This document shows positions 34,431 to 42,614 of a stretch of DNA of 64,000 nt, piece by piece. Both the position numbers and the translations under genes were made by a program. Every line of letters starts with the position of its first letter. The first letter of the stretch is position 1. The stretch spans positions 1 through 64,000 of the forward strand of contig DAOTTX010000110.1 in assembly GCA_034437515.1 (NCBI GenBank), given 5' to 3'. The DNA is from DAOTTX01 sp034437515 (GTDB lineage: Bacteria; Chloroflexota; Anaerolineae; Aggregatilineales; Phototrophicaceae). Below the pieces are notes generated by a model. It did not search any database. It worked only from the letters and a program-made list of their open reading frames with translations, and had not been told where the DNA came from.

Positions 34431-35618
34431 ATGGATAAAAAGACCGTCCGTGATGTCAATTTTAACGATAAGCGTGTGCTGGTTCGCGTAGATTTCAATG
34501 TGCCGTTAGATGGTGATCGAGTCACAGACGAGACGCGCATCCGTGCTGCTGTGCCAACGTTAAAACACATTCTTGAACAGAAACCTAAATACATGGTCTT
34601 GATGTCGCATCTAGGCCGCCCCAAAGGTGAACGCAACCCGAAGTTTTCACTTGCACCAGCCGCGCCGGTGCTTGCCGAGCATCTTGGTCTTGATGTCGCC
34701 TTCGTCGATGATACCGTCGGCGATGACGTAAACAAAGCGATTGAGCGCCTGCCGGAAGGCGGCGTGCTTTTGCTGGAAAATACCCGTTTCTATGGCGGCG
34801 AGAAGAAAAACGACGAAGTACTCTCCAAAAAGCTCGCCGAACTCGGTGATATTTTTGTCAATGATGCGTTCGGCTCCGCACATCGTGCCCATGCTTCAAC
34901 GGTCGGTGTTGCAGAACATCTGCCGGCTGTCGCCGGCTTATTGTTAGAAAAAGAGATCAATTACCTCGCCAATACTATCGAGAATCCACAGCATCCCTTC
35001 ATCGCCATTCTGGGCGGTGCAAAAGTCTCGGATAAGATTGGTGTGATTGAGACGCTGCTGGATAAGGTTGATGCCTTGCTCATCGGCGGCGGCATGGCGA
35101 ACACATTCTTCAAAGCGCAGGGACTTAAAATCGGCGGTTCACTCGTCGAAGAAGAGGCGCTCGCTACTGCGAAGGACTTGCTCGCCAAAGGAGGAGATAA
35201 GTTAGTGCTGCCGGTGGATGCCGTCATCGGAGATAAGTTCGACAACGACGCCGAGCGCAAAACGATCAACGTCGCTGATGGTGTGCCGGATGGCTGGTCG
35301 ATCTATGACATCGGTGAGCAGACTTTCGCAACTTTCGCGGAAAAACTCAGCGGTGCGAAGGTGATCGTGTGGAACGGACCGATGGGTGTTTTTGAGATGC
35401 CCAACTTCGCTAAGGGTACGTTTGCGGTCGCTCGTATGCTGGCGGAAGAAACCGAGAAGGGTGCGATTAGCATCATCGGCGGCGGCGACTCAGCAGCGGC
35501 AATCGAAGACGCCGGCCTCGCCGATAAGATCACGCACATCTCGACCGGTGGCGGTGCCAGCCTCGAAATGCTCGAAGGGAAAACACTCCCCGGCTTGGCA
35601 GCACTAGAAGATAAGTAG
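34431..35618 (+). CDS. pgk: Phosphoglycerate kinase
   Basis: The 395 residues contain VRVDFNVPLDGDRVTDETRI at the N terminus, LMSHLGRPKGERN, and NDAFGSAHRAHAST. The C-terminal nucleotide domain has GGAKVSDKIGVI, WNGPMGVFE and GGGDSAAAIEDAG. It makes ATP and 3-phosphoglycerate from 1,3-bisphosphoglycerate. Length and motifs are standard. A GGAGA site precedes ATG 34431. Strong terminators stand on both sides. Confidence 0.97.
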   Translation: MDKKTVRDVNFNDKRVLVRVDFNVPLDGDRVTDETRIRAAVPTLKHILEQKPKYMVLMSHLGRPKGERNPKFSLAPAAPVLAEHLGLDVAFVDDTVGDDVNKAIERLPEGGVLLLENTRFYGGEKKNDEVLSKKLAELGDIFVNDAFGSAHRAHASTVGVAEHLPAVAGLLLEKEINYLANTIENPQHPFIAILGGAKVSDKIGVIETLLDKVDALLIGGGMANTFFKAQGLKIGGSLVEEEALATAKDLLAKGGDKLVLPVDAVIGDKFDNDAERKTINVADGVPDGWSIYDIGEQTFATFAEKLSGAKVIVWNGPMGVFEMPNFAKGTFAVARMLAEETEKGAISIIGGGDSAAAIEDAGLADKITHISTGGGASLEMLEGKTLPGLAALEDK

Positions 35619-35621
35619 ACC

Positions 35622-35661
35622 AACCGGACGGCGTATGTTGAGACTCACGCCGTCTGGTTTT
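35622..35661 (+). terminator. Intrinsic terminator after pgk
   Basis: AACCGGACGGCGT (35622-35634) pairs with ACGCCGTCTGGTT (35647-35659), forming a 13-bp stem with one G-T pair and a 12-base loop. It runs into TTTT (35658-35661), four bases after the pgk stop. Confidence 0.9.
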
Positions 35662-35663
35662 CG

Positions 35664-35669
35664 TATAAT
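35664..35669 (+). promoter_or_regulatory. Candidate -10 box for tpiA
   Basis: A perfect TATAAT lies directly after the pgk terminator and 16 bases before the tpiA ATG. The best upstream box, TTGAGA (35638-35643), is 20 bases away, which is long. A promoter here would explain tpiA expression past the terminator. Confidence 0.35.
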
Positions 35670-35684
35670 AGACAATAAGGAGCT

Positions 35685-36458
35685 ATGATGAGAACGCCTA
35701 TTATTGCTGGTAACTGGAAAATGCACAAAACCCCGGATGAATCGGTCGCGTTTGTAAAAGAACTGGCCCCTGTCCTGGAACCCTACACGGGCGTCGAACG
35801 GGTCGTTGGACCGGTGTTCGTGGCGCTACCGGGCGTTTCCGAGGCACTGGCAGGGACACAGATCAAAGTGACCGCGCAAAACGTCCACTGGGAAGACAGC
35901 GGTGCATACACTTCGCAGATCGCCCCACAGATGCTACAAGGGTTAGTCGAATACGTCATCATCGGGCATTCAGAATGTCGGGAATATCTTGGTGAGACAA
36001 ATGAAATGGTCAACAAGAAGGCTAAAGCACTGTTGGCGCATGATTTAAAATCGATTATCGCTGTCGGCGAAAGTCTGGAACAAAACGAAGCCGGAGAAAC
36101 TGACGAGTTCGTCGGCGGGCAGGTGCGTGCAGCGTTGGAGGGCATCAGTGCGGCAGACATGGCAAAGATTGTCATCGCCTACGAGCCGATCTGGGCCATC
36201 GGCACGGGTAAAAGCGCAAGTGGTGAGATCGCCAACAATATCATCGGTGGCACGATTCGCTCGACCGTCCGTGACCTATACGGTGATGAAGTCGCCGATG
36301 CATTACGCATCCAATACGGCGGCAGCGTCAAGCCGAACAACATGGAAGAATATATGTCCCAACCAGACATCGACGGTGCGCTGGTCGGCGGTGCGTCTCT
36401 CAAGGTGCCGGATTTCACAGATCTCGTGCGCATCGCGCAGGAGACGAAAGGAAACTAA
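35685..36458 (+). CDS. tpiA: Triosephosphate isomerase
   Basis: The 257 residues start RTPIIAGNWKMHK, with the catalytic Lys and Asn. IIGHSECREYLGE holds the catalytic His and IAYEPIWAIGTGKSA the catalytic Glu. The loop 7-8 phosphate motifs QYGGSVKP and GALVGGASLK are present. It interconverts DHAP and glyceraldehyde-3-phosphate. Two ATGs are adjacent (35685, 35688), and the AAGGAG site spaces better to the second. The downstream membrane gene continues in the same frame directly after the TAA. Confidence 0.97.
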   Translation: MMRTPIIAGNWKMHKTPDESVAFVKELAPVLEPYTGVERVVGPVFVALPGVSEALAGTQIKVTAQNVHWEDSGAYTSQIAPQMLQGLVEYVIIGHSECREYLGETNEMVNKKAKALLAHDLKSIIAVGESLEQNEAGETDEFVGGQVRAALEGISAADMAKIVIAYEPIWAIGTGKSASGEIANNIIGGTIRSTVRDLYGDEVADALRIQYGGSVKPNNMEEYMSQPDIDGALVGGASLKVPDFTDLVRIAQETKGN

Positions 36459-36461
36459 GTT

Positions 36462-37634
36462 CTGGAAGTTCTGGATGTCGTCGTTCTGGCTTTACTGGTT
36501 GTCGCAGCGTTCAACACGCTGCAACAACTTGAGCGTTGGTTGCACCAACATATCTTTAAGGTTGGCTGGTTAGTCACCAAGAGTTTCCAGACGACGACCA
36601 TCCTCTACTACACATTCTTTCTGCCTGGGGTCGTGGTTTATGAGGTCGTCTATTGGTTAGCTGCCGGGGCGCTCAACGTCCGCGCAGAACGCGCCATCCA
36701 ATGGCCGGAAGCACAAGAGATCGGCGAACTCCGGCTGAACTTCGTCAAGCTCTCACGGCGAGCCAGTACGTGGCGGGTGCGGATTATCGGCTTTATGCCG
36801 CTTATCGCCAGTCTGACGCTCATCTGGCTTATTGCTATTTCCATCCTCGATCTTGATACTATCATCCAGACCGTCACCCTCGCCGAATCGGAGACAATCT
36901 TTGATGCGTTGCAGCAGGTCACCACACAGACGGATTTCTGGCTGTGGGCTTATCTGCTGTTTGTCATCAGCAATACCATGCTGCCGGATACCAGTATCTT
37001 CGATAAGTGGTGGTGGGTGTTGATCGGCGCAGTGGCGATCAGCGTGCCTTTCTTCCTGCTAGGTGTGCAAGAGGAGGTAATCGGCGGAGCGATCACCGGG
37101 CCGATTGCGAACATCTTGAATGTGTTGTTGATTATCTTCGTGATCGTGATCGTGACCAACGGCTTCGGGGTCATCGTCCTCGCGGTTATCGAGAACACAA
37201 TCGAATACATTACTGGAGATAGCGCCACGTTTAAGAATGGCAAAATGATCGTCATGACACGCGAGGAAGCTATCGCGCAGCGCCAGAAAGATCGTGAACT
37301 GGCACGCCGTCGGCGCAATCGTGCGGCAAAATCAACACCGGGCACACAGGGGCCGCCGTCAGTTTACAAGCTCGAATTTCCGCTGCCCGGCCCACCTGGA
37401 GACGAACCGGTGAGCACATTACCCGTCTCAATCATTGACGCCGCTGATGAGGCGCAATCAACGACAGAAGAACGTCCGAAGCGTGAAGAACCTGCGATTA
37501 TCGTTGGTGGCATCGCACGCAATAGGTCTTCGGTGGATGTTAGCGAAGAGGAAGCGAAAGATGAAACACAACAAGACGAAGAACCGGAGGCTGAAGCCGA
37601 AATTACCTACGAAGACATTGACGATTCTGCTTGA
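36462..37634 (+). CDS. Membrane protein of unknown function; probable non-ATG start
   Basis: The only ATG/GTG/TTG start in the coding part is TTG 36540 (364 residues). However, the frame is open straight from the tpiA stop, and its upstream part encodes a plausible membrane helix (LDVVVLALLVVAAFNTL). CTG 36462 lies about nine bases after an AAAGGA site and is the likeliest start, giving 390 residues. About five membrane helices are seen (near 5-20, 45-65, 110-130, 165-185, 200-245). A charged, acidic C-terminal tail of about 140 residues follows. I do not recognise the family. The last 28 bases overlap the convergent WecA-like gene. Confidence 0.65.
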   Translation: MEVLDVVVLALLVVAAFNTLQQLERWLHQHIFKVGWLVTKSFQTTTILYYTFFLPGVVVYEVVYWLAAGALNVRAERAIQWPEAQEIGELRLNFVKLSRRASTWRVRIIGFMPLIASLTLIWLIAISILDLDTIIQTVTLAESETIFDALQQVTTQTDFWLWAYLLFVISNTMLPDTSIFDKWWWVLIGAVAISVPFFLLGVQEEVIGGAITGPIANILNVLLIIFVIVIVTNGFGVIVLAVIENTIEYITGDSATFKNGKMIVMTREEAIAQRQKDRELARRRRNRAAKSTPGTQGPPSVYKLEFPLPGPPGDEPVSTLPVSIIDAADEAQSTTEERPKREEPAIIVGGIARNRSSVDVSEEEAKDETQQDEEPEAEAEITYEDIDDSA

Positions 37635-38677
37635 TTGAAGCGTGTCAGTACAAGAAACCCAACACCTATCAAAGCAACCATCACGCCGAACGCGATGAAC
37701 TTAAATAGTCGGCTGGCTGTGATGAGTGTCAGAATGCCAAAAAATGTGCAGAAAAAATAGTATCCGAGTACAATCTGTCGCTGGCTGAAGCCAATATCCA
37801 ACAACCGCAGATGAATGTGTCCGCGATCACCGTGCATCGGGTTACGTCCCTGTCGCATCCGGTTGGCGACCTGCCATGTCAGATCCATCAGCGGTAAGCC
37901 CATCACCAGCAGAATGGTTGCCATTTTCGCGCCACCGATGATACTCAGTGTGCCGAGTAAGTAGCCAACGAAGTAAGCACCCCCGCCTAAAAATATCTGT
38001 GCCGGATAGAAATTGTAAAGCAGAAACGCCAGCGACGAACCCATCAACGCCAGTGGTAGCAAACTCACACTGGTCTGTGCAGGCTGTAGGATAAATGCAC
38101 TATTGATGAACAGCATCGCACCGGCGATAAAAGCAACCCCGCCGACTAATCCATCTAACCCATCCATGAAATTGACGGTGTTCATCATCAAGCCGATCCA
38201 GAACATGCTGATCGTGATGGTCACTAATGGCGGCCAGGGATCGGTCTGCTGCCCGGTCAGTGGATTGTTCAAAGTTTCGATAAAAATCTGAAAAGCGACG
38301 GCAATTCCCGCTGCGAGAATCTGTGCGGTGCCAAGTTGTATCGGGTTAAGTTCGACGACGTCATCCAGCAAGCCGACAAGAAAAATTAACGTACCACCGA
38401 GGATCAACCCCGTCAGCCGGATAACTTCCGCATCATCGAAGCGCGGGATGTTTAAACCCTGCGCGATGAAGATGGTGGCTGTAAAACCGACGTAAACAGC
38501 CACCCCACCCAGCTTTGATACCTGGCGCAAATCGCCCTCGTTCCGTCGCCGCCCTCCCGCCCTGGAGACGATGCCGATACGCTTACCTAACATGTGCATC
38601 AACGGGATCATCGCCAGTGTGATGGTAAATGACAGGCAAAAAACGATGAGAAGCGCACTGTTTTCTGTGGAAAGCAT
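37607..38677 (-). CDS. WecA/TagO-type undecaprenyl-phosphate sugar-1-phosphate transferase
   Basis: This polytopic protein of 356 residues has about ten or eleven membrane helices. It carries the family motifs LVGLLDDVVELNP (Asp pair), NFMDGLDGLVGG and MHGDRGHIHLRLLDIG. The last, resembling HGDRDHLHHRL, is closer to WecA/TagO than to MraY. It would transfer a sugar-1-phosphate, usually GlcNAc, to undecaprenyl phosphate, starting surface-glycan or teichoic-type synthesis. ATG 38677 is preferred; an in-frame GTG lies at 38680. It directly follows the upp stop, so the two share a promoter. Confidence 0.9.
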   Translation of the reverse strand: MLSTENSALLIVFCLSFTITLAMIPLMHMLGKRIGIVSRAGGRRRNEGDLRQVSKLGGVAVYVGFTATIFIAQGLNIPRFDDAEVIRLTGLILGGTLIFLVGLLDDVVELNPIQLGTAQILAAGIAVAFQIFIETLNNPLTGQQTDPWPPLVTITISMFWIGLMMNTVNFMDGLDGLVGGVAFIAGAMLFINSAFILQPAQTSVSLLPLALMGSSLAFLLYNFYPAQIFLGGGAYFVGYLLGTLSIIGGAKMATILLVMGLPLMDLTWQVANRMRQGRNPMHGDRGHIHLRLLDIGFSQRQIVLGYYFFCTFFGILTLITASRLFKFIAFGVMVALIGVGFLVLTRFNQAESSMSS

Positions 38678-38680
38678 CAC

Positions 38681-39301
38681 CTAAGCTGTGCCGAACTGAC
38701 GGTCACCCGCATCGCCCAGCCCAGGCATGATGAAACCAATGTCATTCAGTTTTTCATCCAATGCAGCAATGTGAATGGGAACATCCGGGTGCTTTTTCTG
38801 CAATGTTTCGACACCTTCCGGTGCTGCGATCAAGCCCAGGAACTTGATCCGTTTGACACCCCATTCTTTGATAATATCAACCGTCGCAACCGCTGACCCC
38901 CCTGTCGCCAGCATCGGGTCAAGCACCAGACAGACCTGTACGGTCGGTGCGGTCGGCAGTTTGTTGTAGTATTGCACAGGACGCAGCGTTTCCTCATCAC
39001 GATATAGCCCGATGTGCCATACCTGCACGTTGGGTAGCAGTTCCATGACGCCATCGACCAACCCGAGGCCAGCACGGAGAATAGGCACAAGACCTATTGT
39101 TTCCGAGGCATTATGCCCCTTCGCCGCGCCCATCGGTGTTTGAACTTCTGTCGGCGCTAGCTGAATATCCTGCGTGGCTTCGTAGCATAAAAGCAGCGCC
39201 AGTTCGTAGACAAGATCACGAAATGACCGGTGATCGGTGCCGACATCGCGTAGTCTCGTCAATTTATGTTGCACAAGGGGATGTTTCGATACCTGTAGCA
39301 T
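38681..39301 (-). CDS. upp: Uracil phosphoribosyltransferase
   Basis: The 206 residues contain VQHKLTRLRDVGTDHRSFR at the start and VPILRAGLGLVDG in the middle. VLDPMLATGGSAVATVD is the PRPP-binding loop, and the end GDAGDRQFGTA is typical. It salvages uracil to UMP using PRPP. A GAGGGAG site precedes ATG 39301. A near-consensus promoter lies upstream at 39332-39360. It is co-transcribed with the WecA-like gene, an unusual pairing. Confidence 0.96.
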   Translation of the reverse strand: MLQVSKHPLVQHKLTRLRDVGTDHRSFRDLVYELALLLCYEATQDIQLAPTEVQTPMGAAKGHNASETIGLVPILRAGLGLVDGVMELLPNVQVWHIGLYRDEETLRPVQYYNKLPTAPTVQVCLVLDPMLATGGSAVATVDIIKEWGVKRIKFLGLIAAPEGVETLQKKHPDVPIHIAALDEKLNDIGFIMPGLGDAGDRQFGTA

Positions 39302-39331
39302 AATAATTTACTCCCTCGAAAGTCCACGAGG

Positions 39332-39360
39332 ATTTTACGGGGCAAAACCCGGCTTGTCAA
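39332..39360 (-). promoter_or_regulatory. Near-consensus promoter for upp
   Basis: On the minus strand a perfect TTGACA (39355-39360) and TAAAAT (39332-39337) are 17 bases apart. It is one of the best sigma-70-type matches in the window. It is back-to-back with the ruvB promoter, with -35 boxes five bases apart. Confidence 0.7.
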
Positions 39361-39365
39361 AAGCA

Positions 39366-39394
39366 TAGACCCAATCTCTACTCTACGTTATACT
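39366..39394 (+). promoter_or_regulatory. Predicted promoter for ruvB-DUF2905-queA
   Basis: TAGACC (39366-39371) and TATACT (39389-39394) are 17 bases apart. The predicted start leaves a leader of about 27 bases to ATG 39428. It is divergent from the upp promoter. Confidence 0.45.
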
Positions 39395-39427
39395 TAACTA
39401 GAACAAGTATTCATGGAGAATTCGTGC

Positions 39428-40453
39428 ATGTCCGAAGACGGACGTATGCTCAGCGGCACCGAAAAACGCAACGAACGTGATAACCTCGCCCTACGCCCCA
39501 AGTATTTGAGAGACATCGTCGGGCAGGATCGCGTGCGTGAAAATTTACAAATTATCTTGGATGCGGCCCGTGGACGCGGTGAGCCGGTCGATCATATTAT
39601 GTTTTATGGCCCACCCGGTTTGGGGAAAACGTCGCTGGCACATGTTATCGCCAATGAAATGCAGGCTAAGATACACATCACTGCCGGCCCCTCGGTCGAG
39701 CGTGCTGGTGACCTCGCCGCCATTCTTACTCACATGAAAAAGGGTGACATCCTATTTATTGACGAAGTACATCGTCTCGGTCGTGCGATTGAAGAAATTC
39801 TCTACCCGGCGATGGAAGACTTCAAACTCGATATTGTCATTGGTAAAGGCCCGGCAGCGAAAAATGTACGGTTGAACCTGCCCCGTTTCACCATCATTGG
39901 TGCGACAACGCGACTTGCGTTGCTTGCCGGGCCACTGCGAGATCGTTTCGGAGCGCGTTTTCGCATGGATTTTTACGATCAGGAATCAATGGAATATATC
40001 ATCAATCGGGCTTCTGGGATGCTCAACGTTGAGATCAAACCGCAGGGGTTATCAGAAATTGCACGACGCTCTCGTGGGACGCCCCGCGTCGCACTTCGTT
40101 TGCTGCGTCGTGTACGTGACTATGCCGAAACTCGTGCCGATGGGATTATCACTGGCGCGGTCGCCGGGGACGCGCTGCAACTGATGGAAATTGACCATCT
40201 CGGCCTCGATGAAATTGACCGATTGATCCTTCTGACGATCATTGAGAAGTTCAATGGCGGCCCCGTGGGTTTGGGCACTATCGGCGCGGCAATTAGTGAA
40301 GATAGTTCAACCATCGAAGACGTCTACGAACCGTATCTGCTGCAACTCGGTTTCTTAGATCGCACGCCGCGTGGACGCATCGCCACACCCCACGCCTATG
40401 AACATCTCGGTATCCCCTATGCGGGTATCGACGATCAACCTTCGCTTTTCTGA
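39428..40453 (+). CDS. ruvB: Holliday junction branch migration ATPase RuvB
   Basis: ATG 39428 with GGAG nine bases upstream is preferred over ATG 39413, which overlaps that site; the product is 341 residues. Walker A is GPPGLGKTSLAH and Walker B is ILFIDEVHRL. ATTRLALLAGPLRDRFGA is sensor 1/arginine-finger region, and a winged-helix C terminus follows (YLLQLGFLDRTPRGRIAT). It drives branch migration during recombination repair with RuvA, which is not in the window. Its stop overlaps the next ATG by one base. Confidence 0.97.
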   Translation: MSEDGRMLSGTEKRNERDNLALRPKYLRDIVGQDRVRENLQIILDAARGRGEPVDHIMFYGPPGLGKTSLAHVIANEMQAKIHITAGPSVERAGDLAAILTHMKKGDILFIDEVHRLGRAIEEILYPAMEDFKLDIVIGKGPAAKNVRLNLPRFTIIGATTRLALLAGPLRDRFGARFRMDFYDQESMEYIINRASGMLNVEIKPQGLSEIARRSRGTPRVALRLLRRVRDYAETRADGIITGAVAGDALQLMEIDHLGLDEIDRLILLTIIEKFNGGPVGLGTIGAAISEDSSTIEDVYEPYLLQLGFLDRTPRGRIATPHAYEHLGIPYAGIDDQPSLF

Positions 40454-40680
40454 TGGAAAATATCGGTCGGTTGCTGTTGCTCATTGGTGTAGGTGCGGTC
40501 ATTCTGGGCGGTATTTTATTATTGCTCGGACGTCTCTTTCCATTGTTTGGTGATCTACCCGGTGACATTCGTATCCGGGGTGAGAACTTTTCTTGCTTTG
40601 CTCCCATCGCCAGCATGATAATCCTGAGCGTCATCTTGACCGTCATTATCAACATTCTAATCAGATTATTGGATCGCTGA
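40453..40680 (+). CDS. DUF2905 small membrane protein
   Basis: The 75 residues have two membrane helices (about 6-27 and 50-72). They flank a conserved loop, LFGDLPGDIRIRGENF, which is the DUF2905 signature. Function is unknown. The gene is commonly found next to ruvB or queA in bacteria, as here. One-base overlaps (TGATG) on both sides make it part of a coupled ruvB-DUF2905-queA unit. Confidence 0.9.
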   Translation: MENIGRLLLLIGVGAVILGGILLLLGRLFPLFGDLPGDIRIRGENFSCFAPIASMIILSVILTVIINILIRLLDR

Positions 40681-41747
40681 TGGACATTCACGACTTTGAT
40701 TACGACTTACCCGAATCATTTATCGCACAGGCTCCGGTCGAACCTCGTGACTCCTCCAAATTAATGATCTTGCATCGATCAACCGGTGCGATCACACATA
40801 GGCATTTTCGCAATATTATCGAATACATTGCCCCCGGTGATGTGCTAGTTCTGAACTCGACACGGGTGATTCCGGCACGTCTTCACGCGACTCGTGCGGA
40901 TACCGGCGGCAAACTAGAAATTTTATTGCTTCGTCAACTTGACCGGCTGCGCTGGCGGGTGTTGGTTGGCGGTAAACGCGCCGACGTGGGGATGCAGATC
41001 GCGTTCCCAGAGCACAGTCTGACCGCTCAAGTCGTCGAAACGCTCGACGGTGCCGAACGGGTGATTGAATTCAGCGCATCTGTCGATCATCATCTGAACG
41101 AACTCGGCGAGATGCCCCTTCCCCCTTACATTCACGAACGTCTCGAAGATCAGGAACGCTACCAAACCGTCTATAGTCGTGAGGAAGGTTCCGCTGCCGC
41201 GCCAACGGCTGGGCTGCATTTTACGCCGGATCTATTGCTCGCGCTGCGCGAAAAAGGTGTGAAATTTGCTTACTGCGAGTTGCGCATCGGCCTGGATACG
41301 TTCCAGCCGGTAAGGGTAGAAAAGATCGAAGAACATCACATGCACAGTGAATGGGCGCGGCTCACTAACGAGAACGCGAAGATCATTAACGAGGCTAAAC
41401 TTGCCGGGAACCGCGTCATCGCTGTGGGGACGACCAGCGCCCGCACATTAGAAACGGCGGGTATCCTCAGTGCCGGCGGTGACCCTGCCGCCCCACAGGC
41501 AGCGGATAATATATGTGCGTGGCGTCCGGTCATTGCTTTTGAGCAGGATACGAACCTGTTTATCTACCCCGGTTATCAATGGCGCGTGGTCGATGCGATG
41601 ATTACAAACTTCCATCTGCCCAAATCTACGTTGTTGATGATGATTTCGTCGCTTGTGGGTCGGGAGTCATTACTTAATGCCTATGAAACGGCAAAAACTG
41701 AGGCGTACCGCTTTTTCTCGTTCGGGGATGCGATGTTCATCACCTGA
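40680..41747 (+). CDS. queA: S-adenosylmethionine:tRNA ribosyltransferase-isomerase
   Basis: ATG 40680, sharing its A with the upstream TGA, gives 355 residues beginning MDIHDFDYDLPESFIAQ, the standard QueA start. LNSTRVIPARLHATR, PLPPYIHERLEDQERYQTVY, AAPTAGLHFT and TNFHLPKSTLLMM follow. It transfers ribosyl from SAM to preQ1-modified tRNA, forming epoxyqueuosine. Longer in-frame starts further upstream lie inside the DUF2905 gene and are not needed. The rplU promoter begins about 18 bases after its stop. Confidence 0.96.
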   Translation: MDIHDFDYDLPESFIAQAPVEPRDSSKLMILHRSTGAITHRHFRNIIEYIAPGDVLVLNSTRVIPARLHATRADTGGKLEILLLRQLDRLRWRVLVGGKRADVGMQIAFPEHSLTAQVVETLDGAERVIEFSASVDHHLNELGEMPLPPYIHERLEDQERYQTVYSREEGSAAAPTAGLHFTPDLLLALREKGVKFAYCELRIGLDTFQPVRVEKIEEHHMHSEWARLTNENAKIINEAKLAGNRVIAVGTTSARTLETAGILSAGGDPAAPQAADNICAWRPVIAFEQDTNLFIYPGYQWRVVDAMITNFHLPKSTLLMMISSLVGRESLLNAYETAKTEAYRFFSFGDAMFIT

Positions 41748-41764
41748 TTTAAACGAACTGGACG

Positions 41765-41794
41765 TTGACGCCAAACAGAGTAATCACGTATAAT
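41765..41794 (+). promoter_or_regulatory. Predicted promoter for rplU-rpmA
   Basis: TTGACG (41765-41770) and a perfect TATAAT (41789-41794) are separated by 18 bases. Transcription would start near 41801, giving a leader of about 110 bases before rplU. Confidence 0.65.
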
Positions 41795-41806
41795 CGTCTC
41801 ACTCAA

Positions 41807-41826
41807 GCCCCTCTGTGGGGCATTTT
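41807..41826 (+). promoter_or_regulatory. Hairpin with T-run in the rplU leader (possible L21 leader/attenuator)
   Basis: GCCCC (41807-41811) and GGGGC (41817-41821) form a short stem with a 5-base loop, followed by A and TTTT (41823-41826). It starts just after the predicted transcription start. It may serve as an early terminator for ribosomal-protein autoregulation. It could instead simply be the end of the queA transcript. Confidence 0.45.
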
Positions 41827-41910
41827 CTTGTATAGACATTCACGATCTTCCCTGTTTGCCGACCTGCGGGTACGGTTAAGCGGCGGTAAGTGAAGATTGG
41901 AGCAAAAAGC

Positions 41911-42222
41911 ATGTACGCAATTATTCGTTCTGGCGCTCGGCAGTACCGCGCTGAGGTAGGCCAGACTATCGATGTTGAACGCCTCCCGAATGAAGTTGAC
42001 GATCAAATCGAGATTACCGATGTGCTGTTGGTAAACGACGGCGATGAAACGACTCTTGGTCAGCCATTGGTCGAAGGTGCTACCGTCACAGCCACTATTG
42101 TTGACCAATTCCGGGGCAAGAAGGTGATCGTCTACAAGTATCGTCAGCGCACCAACTACCGGCGTAAGGGTGGGCATCGTCAGTATTACACCCGCCTACG
42201 CATTGATGACATTAGCGTTTAA
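41911..42222 (+). CDS. rplU: Ribosomal protein bL21
   Basis: ATG 41911 is chosen because it gives the standard start MYAIIRSGARQYR and lies eight bases after GGAG. An upstream in-frame ATG at 41890 would add seven unconserved residues. The 103 residues end with IVYKYRQRTNYRRKGGHRQYYTRL-type basic sequence typical of bL21. It binds 23S rRNA in the large subunit. It is followed by rpmA, the usual bacterial order. Confidence 0.96.
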   Translation: MYAIIRSGARQYRAEVGQTIDVERLPNEVDDQIEITDVLLVNDGDETTLGQPLVEGATVTATIVDQFRGKKVIVYKYRQRTNYRRKGGHRQYYTRLRIDDISV

Positions 42223-42249
42223 TCATTATTTAGAGAGAGGGATACTGTA

Positions 42250-42543
42250 ATGGCACATAAAAAAGGTGCTGGTTCTACACGTAACGGTCGCGATAGTAAT
42301 TCTAAGCGCCTGGGCGTCAAGTGCTTCGGCGGTCAATACGTGATCCCTGGCAACATTATCGTTCGCCAACGTGGGACGAAGTTTCACCCCGGCGAGAATG
42401 TCGGCATAGGTAAAGATCATACTATCTATGCCATGAGTGAAGGCTTCGTGGTCTTCGAGCGTATGCGTGGACGTAACGGGCAGAAGCGCATCAGCGTTTA
42501 TTCAGAAACCCCGGAAGTAACGGCAACCGCAGCCGGCGACTAA
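42250..42543 (+). CDS. rpmA: Ribosomal protein bL27
   Basis: The 97 residues begin MAHKKGAGSTRNGRDSNSKR, the invariant bL27 N terminus that reaches toward the peptidyl-transferase centre. GNIIVRQRGTKFHPGENVG and FVVFER follow. No N-terminal cleavable extension of the Firmicutes type is present. A GAGAGAGGG site precedes ATG 42250. It is co-transcribed with rplU. Confidence 0.97.
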   Translation: MAHKKGAGSTRNGRDSNSKRLGVKCFGGQYVIPGNIIVRQRGTKFHPGENVGIGKDHTIYAMSEGFVVFERMRGRNGQKRISVYSETPEVTATAAGD

Positions 42544-42614
42544 TTCCCTAATTGCCCATCACGCTACCCGTACCTCAAGGGCCGTGATGTAGATGTCTGA
42601 GGAGACGAAAACTT

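Noticed and set aside
39314..39331. CCTCG/CGAGG hairpin before upp as a ribosome-site-masking RNA structure
   Set aside because: The predicted transcription start falls within or after the 5' arm, so the arm would largely be missing from the RNA.
40593..40679. Upstream extension of queA by 29 codons
   Set aside because: The extension lies in the DUF2905 gene in another frame, and the standard QueA start MDIHDFDY is at 40680, overlapping the upstream stop by one base.
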